From: Cupriavidus basilensis
GTDB lineage: Bacteria; Pseudomonadota; Gammaproteobacteria; Burkholderiales; Burkholderiaceae
Assembly (NCBI RefSeq): GCF_008801925.2
Contig: NZ_CP062803.1
Location: 3,968,001-4,032,000, forward strand
DNA: 64,000 nucleotides
Direction: 5' to 3'
Shown here in pieces: positions 1 through 9,838 of the stretch. Below the pieces are notes generated by a model. The model did no database searches, was not told the DNA's origin, and was given only the letters and a program-made list of their open reading frames with translations. A program made the translations under genes and the position numbers. Position 1 is the first letter of the stretch; the number at the start of each line of letters is the position of its first letter.

Positions 1-1
1 G

Positions 2-220
2 TGCGTGCTGACCAAGGATGGCCATCTCGATGTGCTGACCGTGCGTGTGGAATGCGCACATGGCGTAGACCCGGCGGCCACGCATCAGGCCAGTGCCCAG
101 CTGACCTACGACATCAAGGCCTTTATCGGCGTGACCGTTGGCATCGAAATCCTGCCTAGCGGCGGCGTGGAGCGCTCGGTGGGCAAGGCGCGGCGCATCG
201 TCGACCAGCGCCCGCGCTGA
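2..220 (+). CDS. paaK: Phenylacetate-CoA ligase, C-terminal fragment
   Basis: Only the last 72 codons are inside the window; the 5' part lies to the left. The fragment ends in GGVERSVGKARRIVDQR, which resembles the C-terminal lid domain of phenylacetate-CoA ligases, where a glycine-rich turn is followed by a GKA(R/K)RV segment before the stop. The enzyme activates phenylacetate to phenylacetyl-CoA with ATP in the cytoplasm as the entry step of the paa pathway. The substrate cannot be confirmed from the lid domain alone; another member of the same adenylate-forming subfamily is possible. Confidence 0.75.
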   Translation, partial: CVLTKDGHLDVLTVRVECAHGVDPAATHQASAQLTYDIKAFIGVTVGIEILPSGGVERSVGKARRIVDQRPR

Positions 221-243
221 AGCATTGGAGTAGAGAGGTAGCA

Positions 244-276
244 GCAAGGGCCGGCCAAGGAATGGCCGGCCCTTGC
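244..276. terminator. Perfect 14-bp hairpin between convergent genes
   Basis: GCAAGGGCCGGCCA (244-257) and its exact reverse complement (263-276) flank a five-base loop. It sits between the stop of the ligase on the plus strand and the stop of mltA on the minus strand, so it probably ends transcription from both sides. There is no clear T-run on either side, so it is not a textbook intrinsic terminator. Confidence 0.55.
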
Positions 277-285
277 GTTCATGCC

Positions 286-1455
286 CTAGCTGCGCGGCAT
301 CAGCACCCACATGCGCCCGCCCTGCTTCATCCGCCCAGCGGTCTCGCCAGCTGCATCGCCAGCCCCCCAGAAGAAGTCAGCCCGCACCCCGCCCTTGATG
401 GCGGAGCCCGTATCCTGCGCGAACATCAGGCGCTGGATCGGCTCGGACGACAGCGGCCGCGTGGTCGAGAGGAAGACCGGCACGCCCAGCGGGATGGTGG
501 CGGGATCGACCGCGATGGAGCGCTCGGCTGTCAGCGGCACGCCCAGCGCGCCGACCGGGCCATCGTTATTAGGCGGCAGCTCGCGGAAGAATACGAAGCG
601 CGGGTTCACGTTGAGCATTTCATCCACGCGCCCCGGGTTGGCCCGCGCCCAGGCCTTGATGCCTTGCATGGTGGCCTGCGCCGGCGTGATCTCGCCGCGG
701 TCGAGCAGCCACTTGCCGAAGGAGCGGAACGGCTGGTCGTTGGTGCCGCCGAAGCCCACCCGCATGACGCTGCCGTCCTGCAGGCGGATCCGGCCGGAAC
801 CCTGGATCTGCAGGAACGCGGCTTCCACGGGATCATCCACCCAGACCAGTTCCTGGCCGCGCAGGGCCGGGTTCTGCAGCAGTTCGCCGCGCGCCGGCAG
901 CGCCCGGTTGCCCCATTGGGGCGGCTTGCGATACAGCGGGACCTGGTACTGTCCCTGGCGCGTGCGTGCGCCGTGCAGGATCGGCTCGTAGTAGCCGGTG
1001 ATCAGCCCGCTATCGGTGCCATCGCCGTTGACCACACGGAAGGGCTGGAAGTTGGACTCGAAGTAGGCGCGCATCGCGCCCAGGTCGCCGGCATCGACCA
1101 TCAGGCCGAGCGCGCAGACGCGGTTCCACTCGGCGCGCTTCTTCAGGGCCTGGCAACTGGCCTGCAGCGCCGGCCAGGCGGCACGCATGTCGTCCTGGCC
1201 CCAGCCGCCGATCTCGCCCCAGCTGGCGGCTTGCAGCACGCCCTTCTGGGTGGAACCGGTCGGCGGCGCCACGGGCCGGGTGCCCGGGCCTTCGATGCGT
1301 GGCGGCGGGCCGCTCATGCAGCCGGCCAGCAGCGTGGCGGCGGCCGCAAGCCCGAGCCAGCCGAGCCGGCGGCTGCGGGCAGCGGCATCTGCCTGTCCCG
1401 ACGAGATGCGGGAAGACGAAAAAGGAAGTCGGAAAAGGGAATGCAGGTATGCCAT
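286..1455 (-). CDS. mltA: Membrane-bound lytic murein transglycosylase A
   Basis: 389-residue lipoprotein that cleaves peptidoglycan glycan strands with formation of 1,6-anhydromuramic acid, acting at the inner face of the outer membrane. Visible: a hydrophobic signal ending in the lipobox LLAGC (Cys46), then the MltA core, then the C-terminal 3D domain with QDTGSAIKG; Asp348 is the likely catalytic acid, and ADFFWG follows. The start at 1455 gives a normal lipoprotein signal; a longer reading frame upstream overlaps the next promoter and is unlikely. No strong ribosome site is seen before 1455. It is convergent with the ligase fragment. Confidence 0.93.
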   Translation of the reverse strand: MAYLHSLFRLPFSSSRISSGQADAAARSRRLGWLGLAAAATLLAGCMSGPPPRIEGPGTRPVAPPTGSTQKGVLQAASWGEIGGWGQDDMRAAWPALQASCQALKKRAEWNRVCALGLMVDAGDLGAMRAYFESNFQPFRVVNGDGTDSGLITGYYEPILHGARTRQGQYQVPLYRKPPQWGNRALPARGELLQNPALRGQELVWVDDPVEAAFLQIQGSGRIRLQDGSVMRVGFGGTNDQPFRSFGKWLLDRGEITPAQATMQGIKAWARANPGRVDEMLNVNPRFVFFRELPPNNDGPVGALGVPLTAERSIAVDPATIPLGVPVFLSTTRPLSSEPIQRLMFAQDTGSAIKGGVRADFFWGAGDAAGETAGRMKQGGRMWVLMPRS

Positions 1456-1543
1456 CTTGATTGGGTGAAAACTCAGCGTATCGCGGTCGGACGCATCTGC
1501 CGATGGCCTACAATGCCCACCGTCGCCTCCACGTAGCCCTGTC

Positions 1544-1771
1544 ATGAGCAAGTTCTTCGAAGCCCATCCCATGCTGCTCTTCGCCCTCGAGGCCGGACTG
1601 GCGCTCTTCCTGCTGATCTTCATCGTGGTCTGGACCATGGGCACGGCCAAGAAGAACCCGCGCCCCAGCCGCGCGCCGGACGATCATCCGTCGCGTGCGG
1701 GCCATGGAGGAAATGCAGGACAAGGCACGGCGCGCGCCCAACAGGATCAGGGCAGCGCTTCGGGCCAATAG
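1544..1771 (+). CDS. Small single-pass membrane protein, unknown function
   Basis: 75 residues. A short cytoplasmic-like N-terminus (MSKFFEAHP) is followed by one strong hydrophobic segment at about residues 10-31 and then a charged, proline-rich and glutamine-rich tail. It lies between the divergent mltA start and the end of apaG. No named family is recognised. The clean membrane segment and its position in an otherwise empty gap argue for a real gene; the tail composition is uninformative. Confidence 0.6.
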   Translation: MSKFFEAHPMLLFALEAGLALFLLIFIVVWTMGTAKKNPRPSRAPDDHPSRAGHGGNAGQGTARAQQDQGSASGQ

Positions 1772-1796
1772 GTTCCGTCGCGTTCAATACAACGTC

Positions 1797-2171
1797 TCAG
1801 TGCAACATGCGCGGCAGGACCAGCGCAAACTCGGGGATCGGCACCTCGAAGCGATGGCCATCCTCGGCCACGCAGAAATACTCTCCCTTCATCGAGCCCA
1901 CCGGGGTCGAGATGGTGGCCCAGCTGGTGTACTCGAAATGCTCGCCCGGCTTGAGCAGGGGCTGGTGCCCGACCACGCCAAGGCCAGCCACTTCCTGGGT
2001 GCCGTTGTCGCTATCGGTGATGACCCAGTGCCGGGAGATCAGCTGCGCAGCCACCTCGCCGGTATTGTGGATCGTGATGGTGTAGGCGAAGGCATGGCGC
2101 CCGCGCTCAGGGTCGGACTGGTCGGCCAGGTACTGGGTACGTACGGCCACGGAAAACGCGTATTCGCTCAT
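1797..2171 (-). CDS. apaG: ApaG domain protein
   Basis: 124 residues, the normal ApaG length (about 125). The single beta-sandwich ApaG/DUF525 domain is visible as the ITIHNTGEVAAQLISRHW and YTSWATISTPVGSMKGEYF regions. The molecular role is unsettled: it was named from cobalt/magnesium efflux phenotypes in enterobacteria, and related domains occur in some F-box proteins. The start at 2171 (MSEYAFSV) matches the family; the longer upstream frame runs into the rpe promoter. It is divergent from rpe, as in many beta-proteobacteria. Confidence 0.93.
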   Translation of the reverse strand: MSEYAFSVAVRTQYLADQSDPERGRHAFAYTITIHNTGEVAAQLISRHWVITDSDNGTQEVAGLGVVGHQPLLKPGEHFEYTSWATISTPVGSMKGEYFCVAEDGHRFEVPIPEFALVLPRMLH

Positions 2172-2337
2172 TGTCGACACATAGGAGGCGGGATCAGGGT
2201 AGCCGCATTGTGCGGCATGGCTCCGGGGGCGGCAAGCTAAGCCGCCGCAAGCGGCCTGTCCGGTGGCAGCGGCGCCCCGCGCGGGGAGGGTAAAATACCG
2301 GCTTCCCCCTTGAAGTACCCTCCTTTCGAGCCCCGCC

Positions 2338-3048
2338 ATGAGCACGCCCACCTACCGCATCGCCCCGTCCATCCTGTCCGCCGACTTTGCCCGCCTGGGC
2401 GAGGAAGTGCGGCGCGTGACCGCGGACGGTGCCGACTGGATCCATTTCGACGTGATGGACAACCATTACGTGCCGAACCTGACCGTGGGCCCGCTGGTGT
2501 GCGAGGCGATCCGCCCCCACGTGACCGCCCCGATCGACGTGCACCTGATGGTGCGCCCGGTGGACCGCATCATTCCGGACTTCGCCAAGGCGGGCGCCAA
2601 TATCATCACCTTCCACCCGGAAGCCAGCGAGCATATCGACCGCTCCCTGGCGCTGATCCGCGAACACGGTTGCCAGGCCGGCCTGGTGTTCAACCCGGCC
2701 ACGCCGCTGCACCACCTGGACCACGTGATGGACCGCATCGACGTGATCCTGCTGATGTCGGTCAACCCCGGCTTCGGCGGCCAGTCCTTCATTCCCGAGA
2801 CCCTCAACAAGCTGCGCGCAGCCCGCAAGCGCATCGACGCGTACGCCGAGCGCACCGGACGCCGCATCCTGCTGGAAGTGGACGGTGGCGTGAAGATCGA
2901 CAACATCGCCGAGATCGCCGCTGCGGGGGCCGACACCTTTGTCGCCGGTTCCGCCGTGTTCGGCAAGCCGGACGCCGACGGCGGCTACAAGGGCGTGCTT
3001 TCGGCCATGCGCACCGAGCTGGCCAAGGTCGGCAAGGCAGGCCAATGA
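2338..3048 (+). CDS. rpe: Ribulose-phosphate 3-epimerase
   Basis: 236-residue TIM-barrel enzyme that interconverts ribulose 5-phosphate and xylulose 5-phosphate in the pentose phosphate and Calvin cycles. Visible: the N-terminal [10 protein letters not shown], the metal-binding [14 protein letters not shown] (His and Asp ligands), [14 protein letters not shown] and the late EVDGGV aspartate. Length fits the family. Its stop overlaps the start of gph by TGA/ATG, so the two are translationally coupled. TAAAAT at about 2291 may be part of its promoter. Confidence 0.97.
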   Translation: MSTPTYRIAPSILSADFARLGEEVRRVTADGADWIHFDVMDNHYVPNLTVGPLVCEAIRPHVTAPIDVHLMVRPVDRIIPDFAKAGANIITFHPEASEHIDRSLALIREHGCQAGLVFNPATPLHHLDHVMDRIDVILLMSVNPGFGGQSFIPETLNKLRAARKRIDAYAERTGRRILLEVDGGVKIDNIAEIAAAGADTFVAGSAVFGKPDADGGYKGVLSAMRTELAKVGKAGQ

Positions 3049-3776
3049 GCTCGGCGCAGATGAAGCGCACCGACTGGCGCGGCATCCGCGGCGTCATCGT
3101 CGACCTGGACGGCACCATGGTGGACACCGCCGGCGACTTCCACGCGGCGGTCAATGCCATGCTGAAGGCGCTGGTCCACCTGCATCCGCAGCTTGGCGAC
3201 ACCGCGCCGATGAGCAAGGAAGAGATCGTCAGCTTCGTCGGCAAGGGCTCGGAGAACCTGATCCGGCGCGTGCTGGATGCGCGCTTCCCGCCGGCCCACG
3301 CCAACGGCATGTTTGCCGATGCGCTGGCGCTGTACGACCGCGAATACCTGCGCATCAACGGTCAGTTCTCGCAGGTCTACCCCGGCGTCGCGGAAGGCCT
3401 GGCGGCCCTGAAGGCAGCCGGCCTTCGGATGGCCTGCGTGACCAACAAGCCGCATAGCTTCACCGAGCCGCTGCTGGCCAAGACCGGGCTGGGCCGGTTC
3501 TTCGAGCTGGTCTACGGCGGCGACGCCTTCGCCCTGCGCAAGCCGGATCCCCTGCCCTTGCTCAAGGTGGCTGAGGCATTCCGCCTGGAGCCGGCCGAAA
3601 TGGCCGCGATCGGCGACTCGGAAAACGATGCGCAGGCAGCCCGCGCGGCGGGCATGGGAGTGCTGCTTGTGCCCTACGGCTACAACCACGGCAATCCTGT
3701 ACAAGGCGTTGACGCCGATGGTATAGTCGATTCCATTGTTCGCGTTGCCGAGCTGTTGGCGGCGCAGCGGGCATGA
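3045..3776 (+). CDS. gph: Phosphoglycolate phosphatase (HAD family)
   Basis: 243 residues. HAD motif I is DLDGTMVDT (Asp20 nucleophile, Asp22), motif II is CVTNKP, and motifs III/IV are visible as LRKPDPLP and [12 protein letters not shown]. The predicted role is hydrolysis of 2-phosphoglycolate in the cytoplasm, consistent with the pairing with rpe and, downstream, trpE, a common beta-proteobacterial order. The start ATG at 3045 overlaps the rpe stop; an internal ATG at 3060 is an alternative. The substrate is assigned by family and neighbourhood only. Confidence 0.92.
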   Translation: MSSAQMKRTDWRGIRGVIVDLDGTMVDTAGDFHAAVNAMLKALVHLHPQLGDTAPMSKEEIVSFVGKGSENLIRRVLDARFPPAHANGMFADALALYDREYLRINGQFSQVYPGVAEGLAALKAAGLRMACVTNKPHSFTEPLLAKTGLGRFFELVYGGDAFALRKPDPLPLLKVAEAFRLEPAEMAAIGDSENDAQAARAAGMGVLLVPYGYNHGNPVQGVDADGIVDSIVRVAELLAAQRA

Positions 3777-3780
3777 CCCC

Positions 3781-3798
3781 GGCGGCCGCAAGGCCGCC
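3781..3798 (+). terminator. Short GC hairpin after gph
   Basis: GGCGGCC and GGCCGCC pair around a GCAA tetraloop just after the gph stop. It is a compact stable stem without a following T-run, so it may serve RNA 3'-end protection or partial termination ahead of the trp leader rather than full termination. Confidence 0.35.
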
Positions 3799-3850
3799 GA
3801 AGCAAAAGCACCACCCAACATCCAAACCATAAATCGCTGAACACGATTTC

Positions 3851-3937
3851 ATGTTTCTGAACCGCAAACGCATCTCTTCTGGCAGTGATCGGCAGGCCTG
3901 GCCCTGGCGTCGCTGGCGCGCCTCCCAACAGGCGTAA
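3851..3937 (+). CDS. trpL: trp operon leader peptide
   Basis: ATG at 3851, 28 codons, TAA at 3935. Three tryptophan codons fall within six residues: WPWRRW at residues 17-22 (codons at 3899, 3905 and 3914). Tryptophan is the rarest residue in most proteins, so such a cluster directly upstream of trpE is the classic sign of a ribosome-mediated attenuator leader. Rich surrounding arginine codons (six Arg outside the run) may add a second stalling signal. The weakness is that no clear Shine-Dalgarno sequence precedes the ATG. No database comparison was possible. Confidence 0.65.
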   Translation: MFLNRKRISSGSDRQAWPWRRWRASQQA

Positions 3938-4004
3938 AGTGCGTTCGCGAGTCTCCTGACCGCCCCTTTCCCGCATCCCCGCGATGCATCCGCACCAGGA
4001 TGGG

Positions 4005-4044
4005 GCCGGCCAGACCGGCAGGTTGCCGGACCTTCTCTGATTTT
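4005..4044 (+). promoter_or_regulatory. Candidate trp attenuator: competing hairpins
   Basis: GCCGG (4005-4009), CCGGCA (4015-4020) and TGCCGG (4024-4029) compete: the middle element can pair with either neighbour. The second pairing gives a 6-bp stem with a GGT loop followed by ACCTTCTCTGATTTT, ending in only four Ts, so as a terminator it is weak. It starts about 70 bases after the leader stop codon. This arrangement is what an antiterminator/terminator switch would need, but the folding has not been computed. Confidence 0.4.
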
Positions 4045-4236
4045 CCAGCCGCCCGACATCCAGCTCTTGCGCCGGTGTCATCCGAACGCGCTGCACGCCC
4101 ACCCCGGCCGTGCGTGGACACTCGTCCGCGCCATGGTCTCTCCGTGGCGGGTCTGACGACCTTCCAGCCCCAAGTTGCCGACATCGCGACGTGCGCCATA
4201 CTGAAATGACAGGCGCCGCCGCACAAGAGGATCGAC

Positions 4237-5754
4237 ATGACCGAACTGGAATTCAAATCGCTGGCCGAGCAGGGCTACAACCGTATCCCCCTGATCACCG
4301 AAGCCTTCGCCGACCTGGAAACGCCGCTTTCGCTGTACCTGAAGCTGGCGCAATCGCAAACGCGCGGGGTCAACACCTTCTTGCTCGAATCCGTGGTGGG
4401 CGGCGAGCGCTTCGGACGCTACTCGTTCATCGGCCTGCACGCCCGTACCCTGCTGCGCGCCTCGGGCATGCGCACCGAAGTGGTCACGGATGGCCGCGTG
4501 GTGGAAACCCATGAAGGCAACCCGCTCGACTTCATCGCCGACTTCGAGAAGCGCTTCAAGGTGGCCCTGCGCCCCGGCCTGCCGCGCTTTTGCGGCGGCC
4601 TGGCCGGCTACTTCGGCTACGACGCGGTGCGATATATCGAGAAGAAGCTCGCCAACACGCAAAAGCCGGACGACCTGAACCTGCCCGACATCCAGCTGCT
4701 GCTGTGCGAAGAGCTGGCCGTGATCGACAACCTGTCCGGCAAGCTCTACCTGATCGTCTACGCCGACCCAACCACGCCGGAAGCCTACGCCCGCGCCCGC
4801 CAGCGCCTGCGCGAGCTGCGCATGAAGCTGCGCCAGCCGGTGGACGTGCCCATCACCAGCCCCTCGGTGCAAACCGACGTCTACCGCGAATTCGAGAAGG
4901 CCGACTACCTCGCCGCCGTGCACAAGGCCAAGGAGTACATCATGGCTGGCGACATGATGCAGGTACAGATCGGCCAGCGCCTGGTCAAGCCGTACCGCGA
5001 CTCCCCGCTGACGCTGTACCGCGCGCTGCGCTCGCTGAACCCGTCGCCTTACATGTATTTCTACAACTTTGGCGACTTCCAGATCGTGGGGGCCTCGCCC
5101 GAGATCCTGGTGCGACAGGAAACCCGCCGCGTGGGCAGCAACGGCGACCAGCGCGAGGATCACATCGTCACCATCCGCCCGCTGGCCGGTACCCGTCCGC
5201 GCGGCAACACGCCGGAGAAGGACGCGCAACTGGCCACCGAGCTGCTCAACGATCCCAAGGAAATCGCCGAGCACGTGATGCTGATCGACCTGGCGCGCAA
5301 CGACATCGGCCGCATCGCCGAGATCGGCTCGGTCAAGGTCACCGACCAGATGGTGATCGAGAAATACTCCCACGTGCAGCACATCGTCAGCTCGGTGGAA
5401 GGCACGCTCAAACCCGGCATGAGCAACCTCGACGTGCTGCGCGCCACCTTCCCGGCCGGCACGCTGTCGGGCGCGCCCAAGGTGCACGCAATGGAGATCA
5501 TCGACGAGCTGGAGCCGCGCAAGCGCGGCATCTATGGCGGTGCGGTGGGCTACCTGTCCTTCGGCGGCGAGATGGACCTGGCGATTGCGATCCGTACCGG
5601 CATCGTCAAGGACGGCAATCTCTATGTGCAGGCCGCCGCCGGCATCGTTGCGGACTCGGACCCCGAAGCCGAATGGAGGGAAACCGAAGCCAAGGCGCGT
5701 GCCGTGATCCGCGCCGCCGAGCAGGTCCAGGACGGCCTGGACTCGGATATCTAA
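4237..5754 (+). CDS. trpE: Anthranilate synthase component I
   Basis: 505 residues, the usual TrpE length. It converts chorismate to anthranilate using ammonia delivered by TrpG. The N-terminal feedback domain contains [16 protein letters not shown], including the LLES element that binds tryptophan in characterised enzymes. The C-terminal chorismate-binding domain shows the [35 protein letters not shown] and [10 protein letters not shown] motifs. It is the first structural gene of trpE-G-D-C and is probably controlled both by feedback inhibition and by the upstream leader. Confidence 0.98.
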   Translation: MTELEFKSLAEQGYNRIPLITEAFADLETPLSLYLKLAQSQTRGVNTFLLESVVGGERFGRYSFIGLHARTLLRASGMRTEVVTDGRVVETHEGNPLDFIADFEKRFKVALRPGLPRFCGGLAGYFGYDAVRYIEKKLANTQKPDDLNLPDIQLLLCEELAVIDNLSGKLYLIVYADPTTPEAYARARQRLRELRMKLRQPVDVPITSPSVQTDVYREFEKADYLAAVHKAKEYIMAGDMMQVQIGQRLVKPYRDSPLTLYRALRSLNPSPYMYFYNFGDFQIVGASPEILVRQETRRVGSNGDQREDHIVTIRPLAGTRPRGNTPEKDAQLATELLNDPKEIAEHVMLIDLARNDIGRIAEIGSVKVTDQMVIEKYSHVQHIVSSVEGTLKPGMSNLDVLRATFPAGTLSGAPKVHAMEIIDELEPRKRGIYGGAVGYLSFGGEMDLAIAIRTGIVKDGNLYVQAAAGIVADSDPEAEWRETEAKARAVIRAAEQVQDGLDSDI

Positions 5755-5778
5755 GGTAAAGGGAACAGGGGAACCGCC

Positions 5779-6348
5779 ATGCTGCTGATGATCGACAACT
5801 ACGATTCATTTACTTACAACATCGTCCAATACTTCGGCGAACTCGGCGCCGACGTGCGCACCTATCGCAACGACGAAATCACGCTGGAAGAGATCGAGGC
5901 GCTCAAGCCCGACCATATCTGCGTCTCGCCCGGCCCGTGCAGCCCGCGTGAAGCCGGCATTTCCGTGGCAGTGCTGCAGCACTTTGCCGGCCGCATCCCG
6001 ATGCTGGGCGTGTGCCTGGGCCATCAGGCCATCGGCGAAGCCTTCGGCGGCAAGGTGATCCGCGCCAAGCAGGTCATGCACGGCAAGGTCAGCCGCATCG
6101 AGACCACGCAGGAAGGCGTGTTCGCCGGCCTGCCCAAGCACTTCGACGTGACGCGCTATCATTCCCTGGCGATCGAGCGCGAGACCTTGCCGGATTGCCT
6201 GGAAGTGACGGCCTGGACACCGGATGGCGAAATCATGGGCGTGCGCCACAAGACGCTCGCCATCGAGGGGGTGCAGTTTCACCCCGAGTCCATCCTGTCA
6301 GAGCATGGCCATGCGCTGCTGGCCAACTTCGTCAAGGCGCCCCGATGA
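5779..6348 (+). CDS. trpG: Anthranilate synthase component II (glutamine amidotransferase)
   Basis: 189 residues, class I glutamine amidotransferase. Catalytic triad: Cys79 in [15 protein letters not shown], and His168 and Glu170 in FHPES. It releases ammonia from glutamine for TrpE; in bacteria with a single copy it can also serve PabB for folate. It is a free-standing subunit, not fused to TrpE or TrpD. The ribosome site GGGGAACCGCC precedes ATG 5779, and its stop overlaps an upstream in-frame ATG of trpD. Confidence 0.97.
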   Translation: MLLMIDNYDSFTYNIVQYFGELGADVRTYRNDEITLEEIEALKPDHICVSPGPCSPREAGISVAVLQHFAGRIPMLGVCLGHQAIGEAFGGKVIRAKQVMHGKVSRIETTQEGVFAGLPKHFDVTRYHSLAIERETLPDCLEVTAWTPDGEIMGVRHKTLAIEGVQFHPESILSEHGHALLANFVKAPR

Positions 6349-6416
6349 GACTGCTCGATACGCCTGACGCGCCTGTCCCTGGCGCGGCCCACACCAACGC
6401 AAAGACCGAGACCGCC

Positions 6417-7445
6417 ATGTCCATCACGCCCCAGGAAGCCCTCACCCGCTGCATCGAACACCGCGAGATCTTCCATGACGAGATGCTGCACCTGATGCGG
6501 CAGATCATGCAGGGCCAGATGTCACCGGTAATGGCTGCGGCCATCCTGACCGGCCTGCGGGTCAAGAAAGAGACCATCGGCGAGATCTCGGCGGCGGCGC
6601 AGGTGATGCGCGAGTTCGCCAACAAGGTGCCCGTCAAGGACCGCGAGAACTTCGTCGACATCGTCGGCACCGGCGGCGACGGCTCGCACACGTTCAATAT
6701 TTCCACCGCGTCGATGTTCGTGGCATCCGCTGCCGGCGCGCGCATTGCCAAGCACGGCAACCGTGGCGTGAGCTCCAAGTCGGGCAGCGCCGATGTGCTG
6801 GAGGCACTGGGCGTGAACATCATGCTGACGCCGGAGCAGGTCGGGCACTGCATCGAGCAGACCGGCATCGGCTTCATGTTCGCCCCGACCCATCACCCGG
6901 CCATGAAGAACGTCGCCCCGATCCGCAAGGAAATGGGCGTGCGCACCATCTTCAATATCCTGGGCCCGCTGACCAACCCGGCCGACGCGCCCAATATCCT
7001 GATGGGCGTGTTCCACCCCGACCTGGTCGGCATCCAGGTACGCGTGATGCAGCGCCTGGGCGCGCGCCACGCGCTGGTGGTCTACGGCAAGGACGGCATG
7101 GATGAGGTCTCGCTGGGCGCCGCCACGCTGGTGGGTGAGCTCAAGGACGGCGAAGTGCGCGAGTACGAAGTCCACCCCGAGGATTTCGGCCTGCAGATGA
7201 TCTCCAACCGCGGCTTGAAGGTGGCCGACGCCACCGAGTCCAAGGAAATGCTGCTGGAAGCGCTCACCGATGTGCCCGGCACCCCGCGCGAGATCGTCAC
7301 GCTCAACGCCGGCACGGCGCTGTACGCGGCCAATGTGGCCAGCTCGATCGAGGACGGCATCCAGCGCGCGCGCGAGGCCATCGCCAGCGGCGCGGCGCGC
7401 GAGAAGCTCGACCAGTTCGTGCGCGCCACGCAGCAGTTCAAGTAA
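6417..7445 (+). CDS. trpD: Anthranilate phosphoribosyltransferase
   Basis: 342 residues from ATG 6417. Second step of the pathway: transfers phosphoribose from PRPP to anthranilate. Visible: the N-terminal helical domain, the PRPP loop GTGGDG (84-89), the FNIST motif, [21 protein letters not shown] and the NPA-containing ILGPLTNPA. An in-frame ATG at 6345 overlapping the trpG stop would add 24 residues of low-complexity sequence not expected in the family, so 6417 is preferred, although coupling from 6345 cannot be excluded. Confidence 0.96.
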   Translation: MSITPQEALTRCIEHREIFHDEMLHLMRQIMQGQMSPVMAAAILTGLRVKKETIGEISAAAQVMREFANKVPVKDRENFVDIVGTGGDGSHTFNISTASMFVASAAGARIAKHGNRGVSSKSGSADVLEALGVNIMLTPEQVGHCIEQTGIGFMFAPTHHPAMKNVAPIRKEMGVRTIFNILGPLTNPADAPNILMGVFHPDLVGIQVRVMQRLGARHALVVYGKDGMDEVSLGAATLVGELKDGEVREYEVHPEDFGLQMISNRGLKVADATESKEMLLEALTDVPGTPREIVTLNAGTALYAANVASSIEDGIQRAREAIASGAAREKLDQFVRATQQFK

Positions 7446-7480
7446 GCCAGAGCCATCCAGCCCCGCGAGAGAATTACCGC

Positions 7481-8284
7481 ATGTCCGATATCCTGCAGAA
7501 AATCCTGGCCGTGAAGGCCGACGAAGTGAACGCGGCGCGCAAGAAGCGCGACCTGCCCAGCCTGCGCGCCGAGGCCGAGAGCCTGCGCGCCGAGCCGGGC
7601 CTGGCGCCGCGCGGCTTTGAGCGCGCGCTGCGCGAGAAGATCGCCGCCGGCAACGCCGGGGTGATCGCCGAGGTGAAGAAGGCCTCGCCCTCCAAGGGCG
7701 TGCTGCGCGCGAACTTCGTGCCGGAGGCCATTGCCGAGAGCTATGCCACGCATGGCGCGGCCTGCCTTTCCGTGCTGACGGACGTGAACTTCTTCCAGGG
7801 CCACGCCGAATTCCTCAAGCGCGCCCGCGGCGCCTGCCCGCTGCCGGCATTGCGCAAGGACTTCATGATCGACCTGTACCAGGTCTATGAAGCGCGCTGC
7901 TGGGGCGCTGACGCCATCCTGCTGATCGTGTCCGCGCTGGACCCGGGCCTGATGGCCGAACTGGAAGCCTGCGCGCACGAGCTCGGCATGGACGTGCTGG
8001 TGGAAGTGCACGGCGGCGAAGAGCTCGACGCCGCGCTGCGCCTGAAAACGCCGCTGCTGGGCGTGAACAACCGCAACCTGCGGACCTTCGAGGTATCGCT
8101 CGACAACACGCTGGACCTGCTGCCGCGCATCCCCGACGACCGCCTGGTGGTGACCGAATCCGGCATCATCGGCCCGGACGACGTGCACCGCATGCGTGAC
8201 GCCAATGTGCACGCCTTCCTGGTGGGCGAGGCCTTCATGCGCGCGCCCGACCCGGGTGTCGAGCTGGCCCGCCTGTTCGCCTGA
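7481..8284 (+). CDS. trpC: Indole-3-glycerol phosphate synthase
   Basis: 267-residue TIM barrel, monofunctional (not fused to TrpF). It closes the indole ring of the carboxyphenylamino-deoxyribulose phosphate intermediate. Visible: [21 protein letters not shown] (catalytic Lys), [19 protein letters not shown] and the late VTESGI glutamate. It ends the core trpEGDC block; trpF, trpB and trpA are not in the window and must lie elsewhere, which is common in this order of bacteria. Confidence 0.97.
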   Translation: MSDILQKILAVKADEVNAARKKRDLPSLRAEAESLRAEPGLAPRGFERALREKIAAGNAGVIAEVKKASPSKGVLRANFVPEAIAESYATHGAACLSVLTDVNFFQGHAEFLKRARGACPLPALRKDFMIDLYQVYEARCWGADAILLIVSALDPGLMAELEACAHELGMDVLVEVHGGEELDAALRLKTPLLGVNNRNLRTFEVSLDNTLDLLPRIPDDRLVVTESGIIGPDDVHRMRDANVHAFLVGEAFMRAPDPGVELARLFA

Positions 8285-8303
8285 ACGGAAACATAAAACC
8301 ACA

Positions 8304-8945
8304 ATGGCCCAGGAAATCGAACTCAAGCTGGCGGTGCCGGACGGTGCCATGCCGGCGCTGGCGGCCTGGCTGGATGCACAAGGACAGGCGCGCGGCGAGC
8401 ACACGCTGCTTAACGTCTACCTTGACACGCCCGCGCGCGACCTCGCCAGCGCACGCGCCGCCCTGCGGCTGCGCCGCCGCGGCGAGCAATGGCTGCAGAC
8501 GCTGAAGACCGCGGGCAAGAGCGAAGCCGGGCTGGCCGCCCGCCACGAGTGGGAAACCAGGGTGGCGGCCGAAGCCATCGAGCTGGCCGCCTTCCCGCCC
8601 GAGGCGCGCGCCTTGCTGGCGCCACTGGCCACAACCTTGGCACCGGTATTCCGCACCGATTTCACGCGGCGCACCTGGCTGGTAGAACAGGACGGGGTGC
8701 GCATCGAAGCCGCGCTCGACGTCGGGACGATTTCAGCGCCGGGAAGCGCCGCGCGGGAGACGATCCAGGAACTGGAGCTTGAGTGGCTGCCTGGCGCCAC
8801 CGGCCACGCTCCCACGCAAGCACAGGCCGAAGCCGCGCTGCGTGCGCTGGCGCTGCGCCTGCAGCACGTTGCGCCCCTCAAGCCGTCCGACCAGAGCAAG
8901 GCCGCGCGCGGCTATCGGCTCGCCGCCGGTGCCGGCCGCGCCTGA
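8304..8945 (+). CDS. CYTH domain protein, probable inorganic triphosphatase
   Basis: 213 residues. The N-terminal EIELKL (residues 4-9) carries the ExExK signature of the CYTH tunnel fold, followed by conserved basic and acidic strands ([33 protein letters not shown]). Bacterial members of this type hydrolyse inorganic triphosphate; some are thiamine triphosphatases or adenylate cyclases, so the substrate is uncertain. It lacks the C-terminal CHAD domain found in longer homologues. It lies 20 bases after trpC and may be co-transcribed with the trp genes. Confidence 0.85.
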   Translation: MAQEIELKLAVPDGAMPALAAWLDAQGQARGEHTLLNVYLDTPARDLASARAALRLRRRGEQWLQTLKTAGKSEAGLAARHEWETRVAAEAIELAAFPPEARALLAPLATTLAPVFRTDFTRRTWLVEQDGVRIEAALDVGTISAPGSAARETIQELELEWLPGATGHAPTQAQAEAALRALALRLQHVAPLKPSDQSKAARGYRLAAGAGRA

Positions 8946-9000
8946 GCTGGTGCGCCTGCGCCCTCTCGCCCCTCCAAAAAAAACCAGGTACTCCTCCAGC

Positions 9001-9804
9001 ATGACCAAGCACAACAGCGCACAGGCCGACCTGTTCGCGGCCCCGGCCGCTGCCGCAGCCGACATCGAAAACGCCACCGTGCCTGCCCCGGCCGCCGCCA
9101 GCCTGTCAGAGCAAGCCGCCGCGTTGCCTGCGGCCTGGCGCGCATTGCTGGCCCCCTGCATGAACACCGCCGGCTGGCAGGAACTGGCCGCCTTTGTCGA
9201 CGGCGAGCGCGCCAGCGGCAAGCCGGTCTTTCCGCATGACGTGTTCCACGCCTTGCACCTGACGCCGCCCGAGACCGTCAAAGTGGTCATCCTTGGCCAG
9301 GACCCGTATCACGGCACCGGCGTAGTCAACGGCAGCGAGATTCCGCAGGCGCATGGCCTGGCCTTCTCGGTGCCGGACGGCGTGCGCGTGCCGCCCAGCC
9401 TGCGCAACATCTTCAAGGAAATCGCCGCGGAGTATGAAGGCGGCGCCGTGCCTGCCTCAGGCAATCTCGAAGGCTGGGCGCGCCAGGGCGTGCTGCTGCT
9501 CAACACCGTGCTGACGGTGGAGCAAGGCCAGGCCGCCAGCCACGCCAAGCGCGGCTGGGAAGCAGTGACCGACTGCCTGATCCAGGCCTTGTCCGCCGCG
9601 CGCCCGCACCTTGTCTTCCTGTTGTGGGGCAGCCACGCGCAAGCCAAGAAGCCCTTGCTGGCCGGCACGCACTGCGTGCTGGAAGCGCCGCATCCGTCAC
9701 CACTGTCGGCACACCGGGGTTTCCTGGGCTGCGGACACTTCCGGCTGGCCAACGATTGGCTGCAACGGCACGGCGCCGCGCCGGTGGACTGGCGCGCCAC
9801 CTGA
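9001..9804 (+). CDS. ung: Uracil-DNA glycosylase
   Basis: 267 residues. Family 1 UDG that excises uracil from DNA. Motif A is GQDPYHG (99-105; the water-activating Asp is 101) and motif B is HPSPLS (231-236) with the leucine that replaces the flipped base. [17 protein letters not shown] is also diagnostic. The first 45 residues form an alanine-rich extension absent from short homologues; it may be a flexible tail, or the true start may be later. The neighbouring CYTH gene suggests a short shared transcript. Confidence 0.96.
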   Translation: MTKHNSAQADLFAAPAAAAADIENATVPAPAAASLSEQAAALPAAWRALLAPCMNTAGWQELAAFVDGERASGKPVFPHDVFHALHLTPPETVKVVILGQDPYHGTGVVNGSEIPQAHGLAFSVPDGVRVPPSLRNIFKEIAAEYEGGAVPASGNLEGWARQGVLLLNTVLTVEQGQAASHAKRGWEAVTDCLIQALSAARPHLVFLLWGSHAQAKKPLLAGTHCVLEAPHPSPLSAHRGFLGCGHFRLANDWLQRHGAAPVDWRAT

Positions 9805-9838
9805 GCCGCCGGGCAGCCGCCTGCCTGCCGGGCACCTC

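Larger units (their letters stand above)
3777..4236 (+). promoter_or_regulatory. 460-base trp leader region
   Basis: The gap between gph and trpE is long for this dense segment. It holds the GC hairpin after gph, a 28-codon Trp-rich leader frame, alternative hairpins further downstream, and the trpE ribosome site (AGAGGATCGAC before 4237). A possible -10 (TATAGT, 3722-3727) lies inside the end of gph without a convincing -35. No protein-coding gene other than the leader peptide is seen. Confidence 0.6.

Noticed and set aside
4078..5487. Open frame of 469 codons opposite trpE
   Set aside because: Antisense shadow of a fully recognisable TrpE with catalytic motifs.
6345..6416. Earlier trpD start overlapping the trpG stop
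   Set aside because: Would add 24 residues of low-complexity sequence not expected in the family; 6417 gives the usual N-terminus. It cannot be fully excluded as a coupled start.
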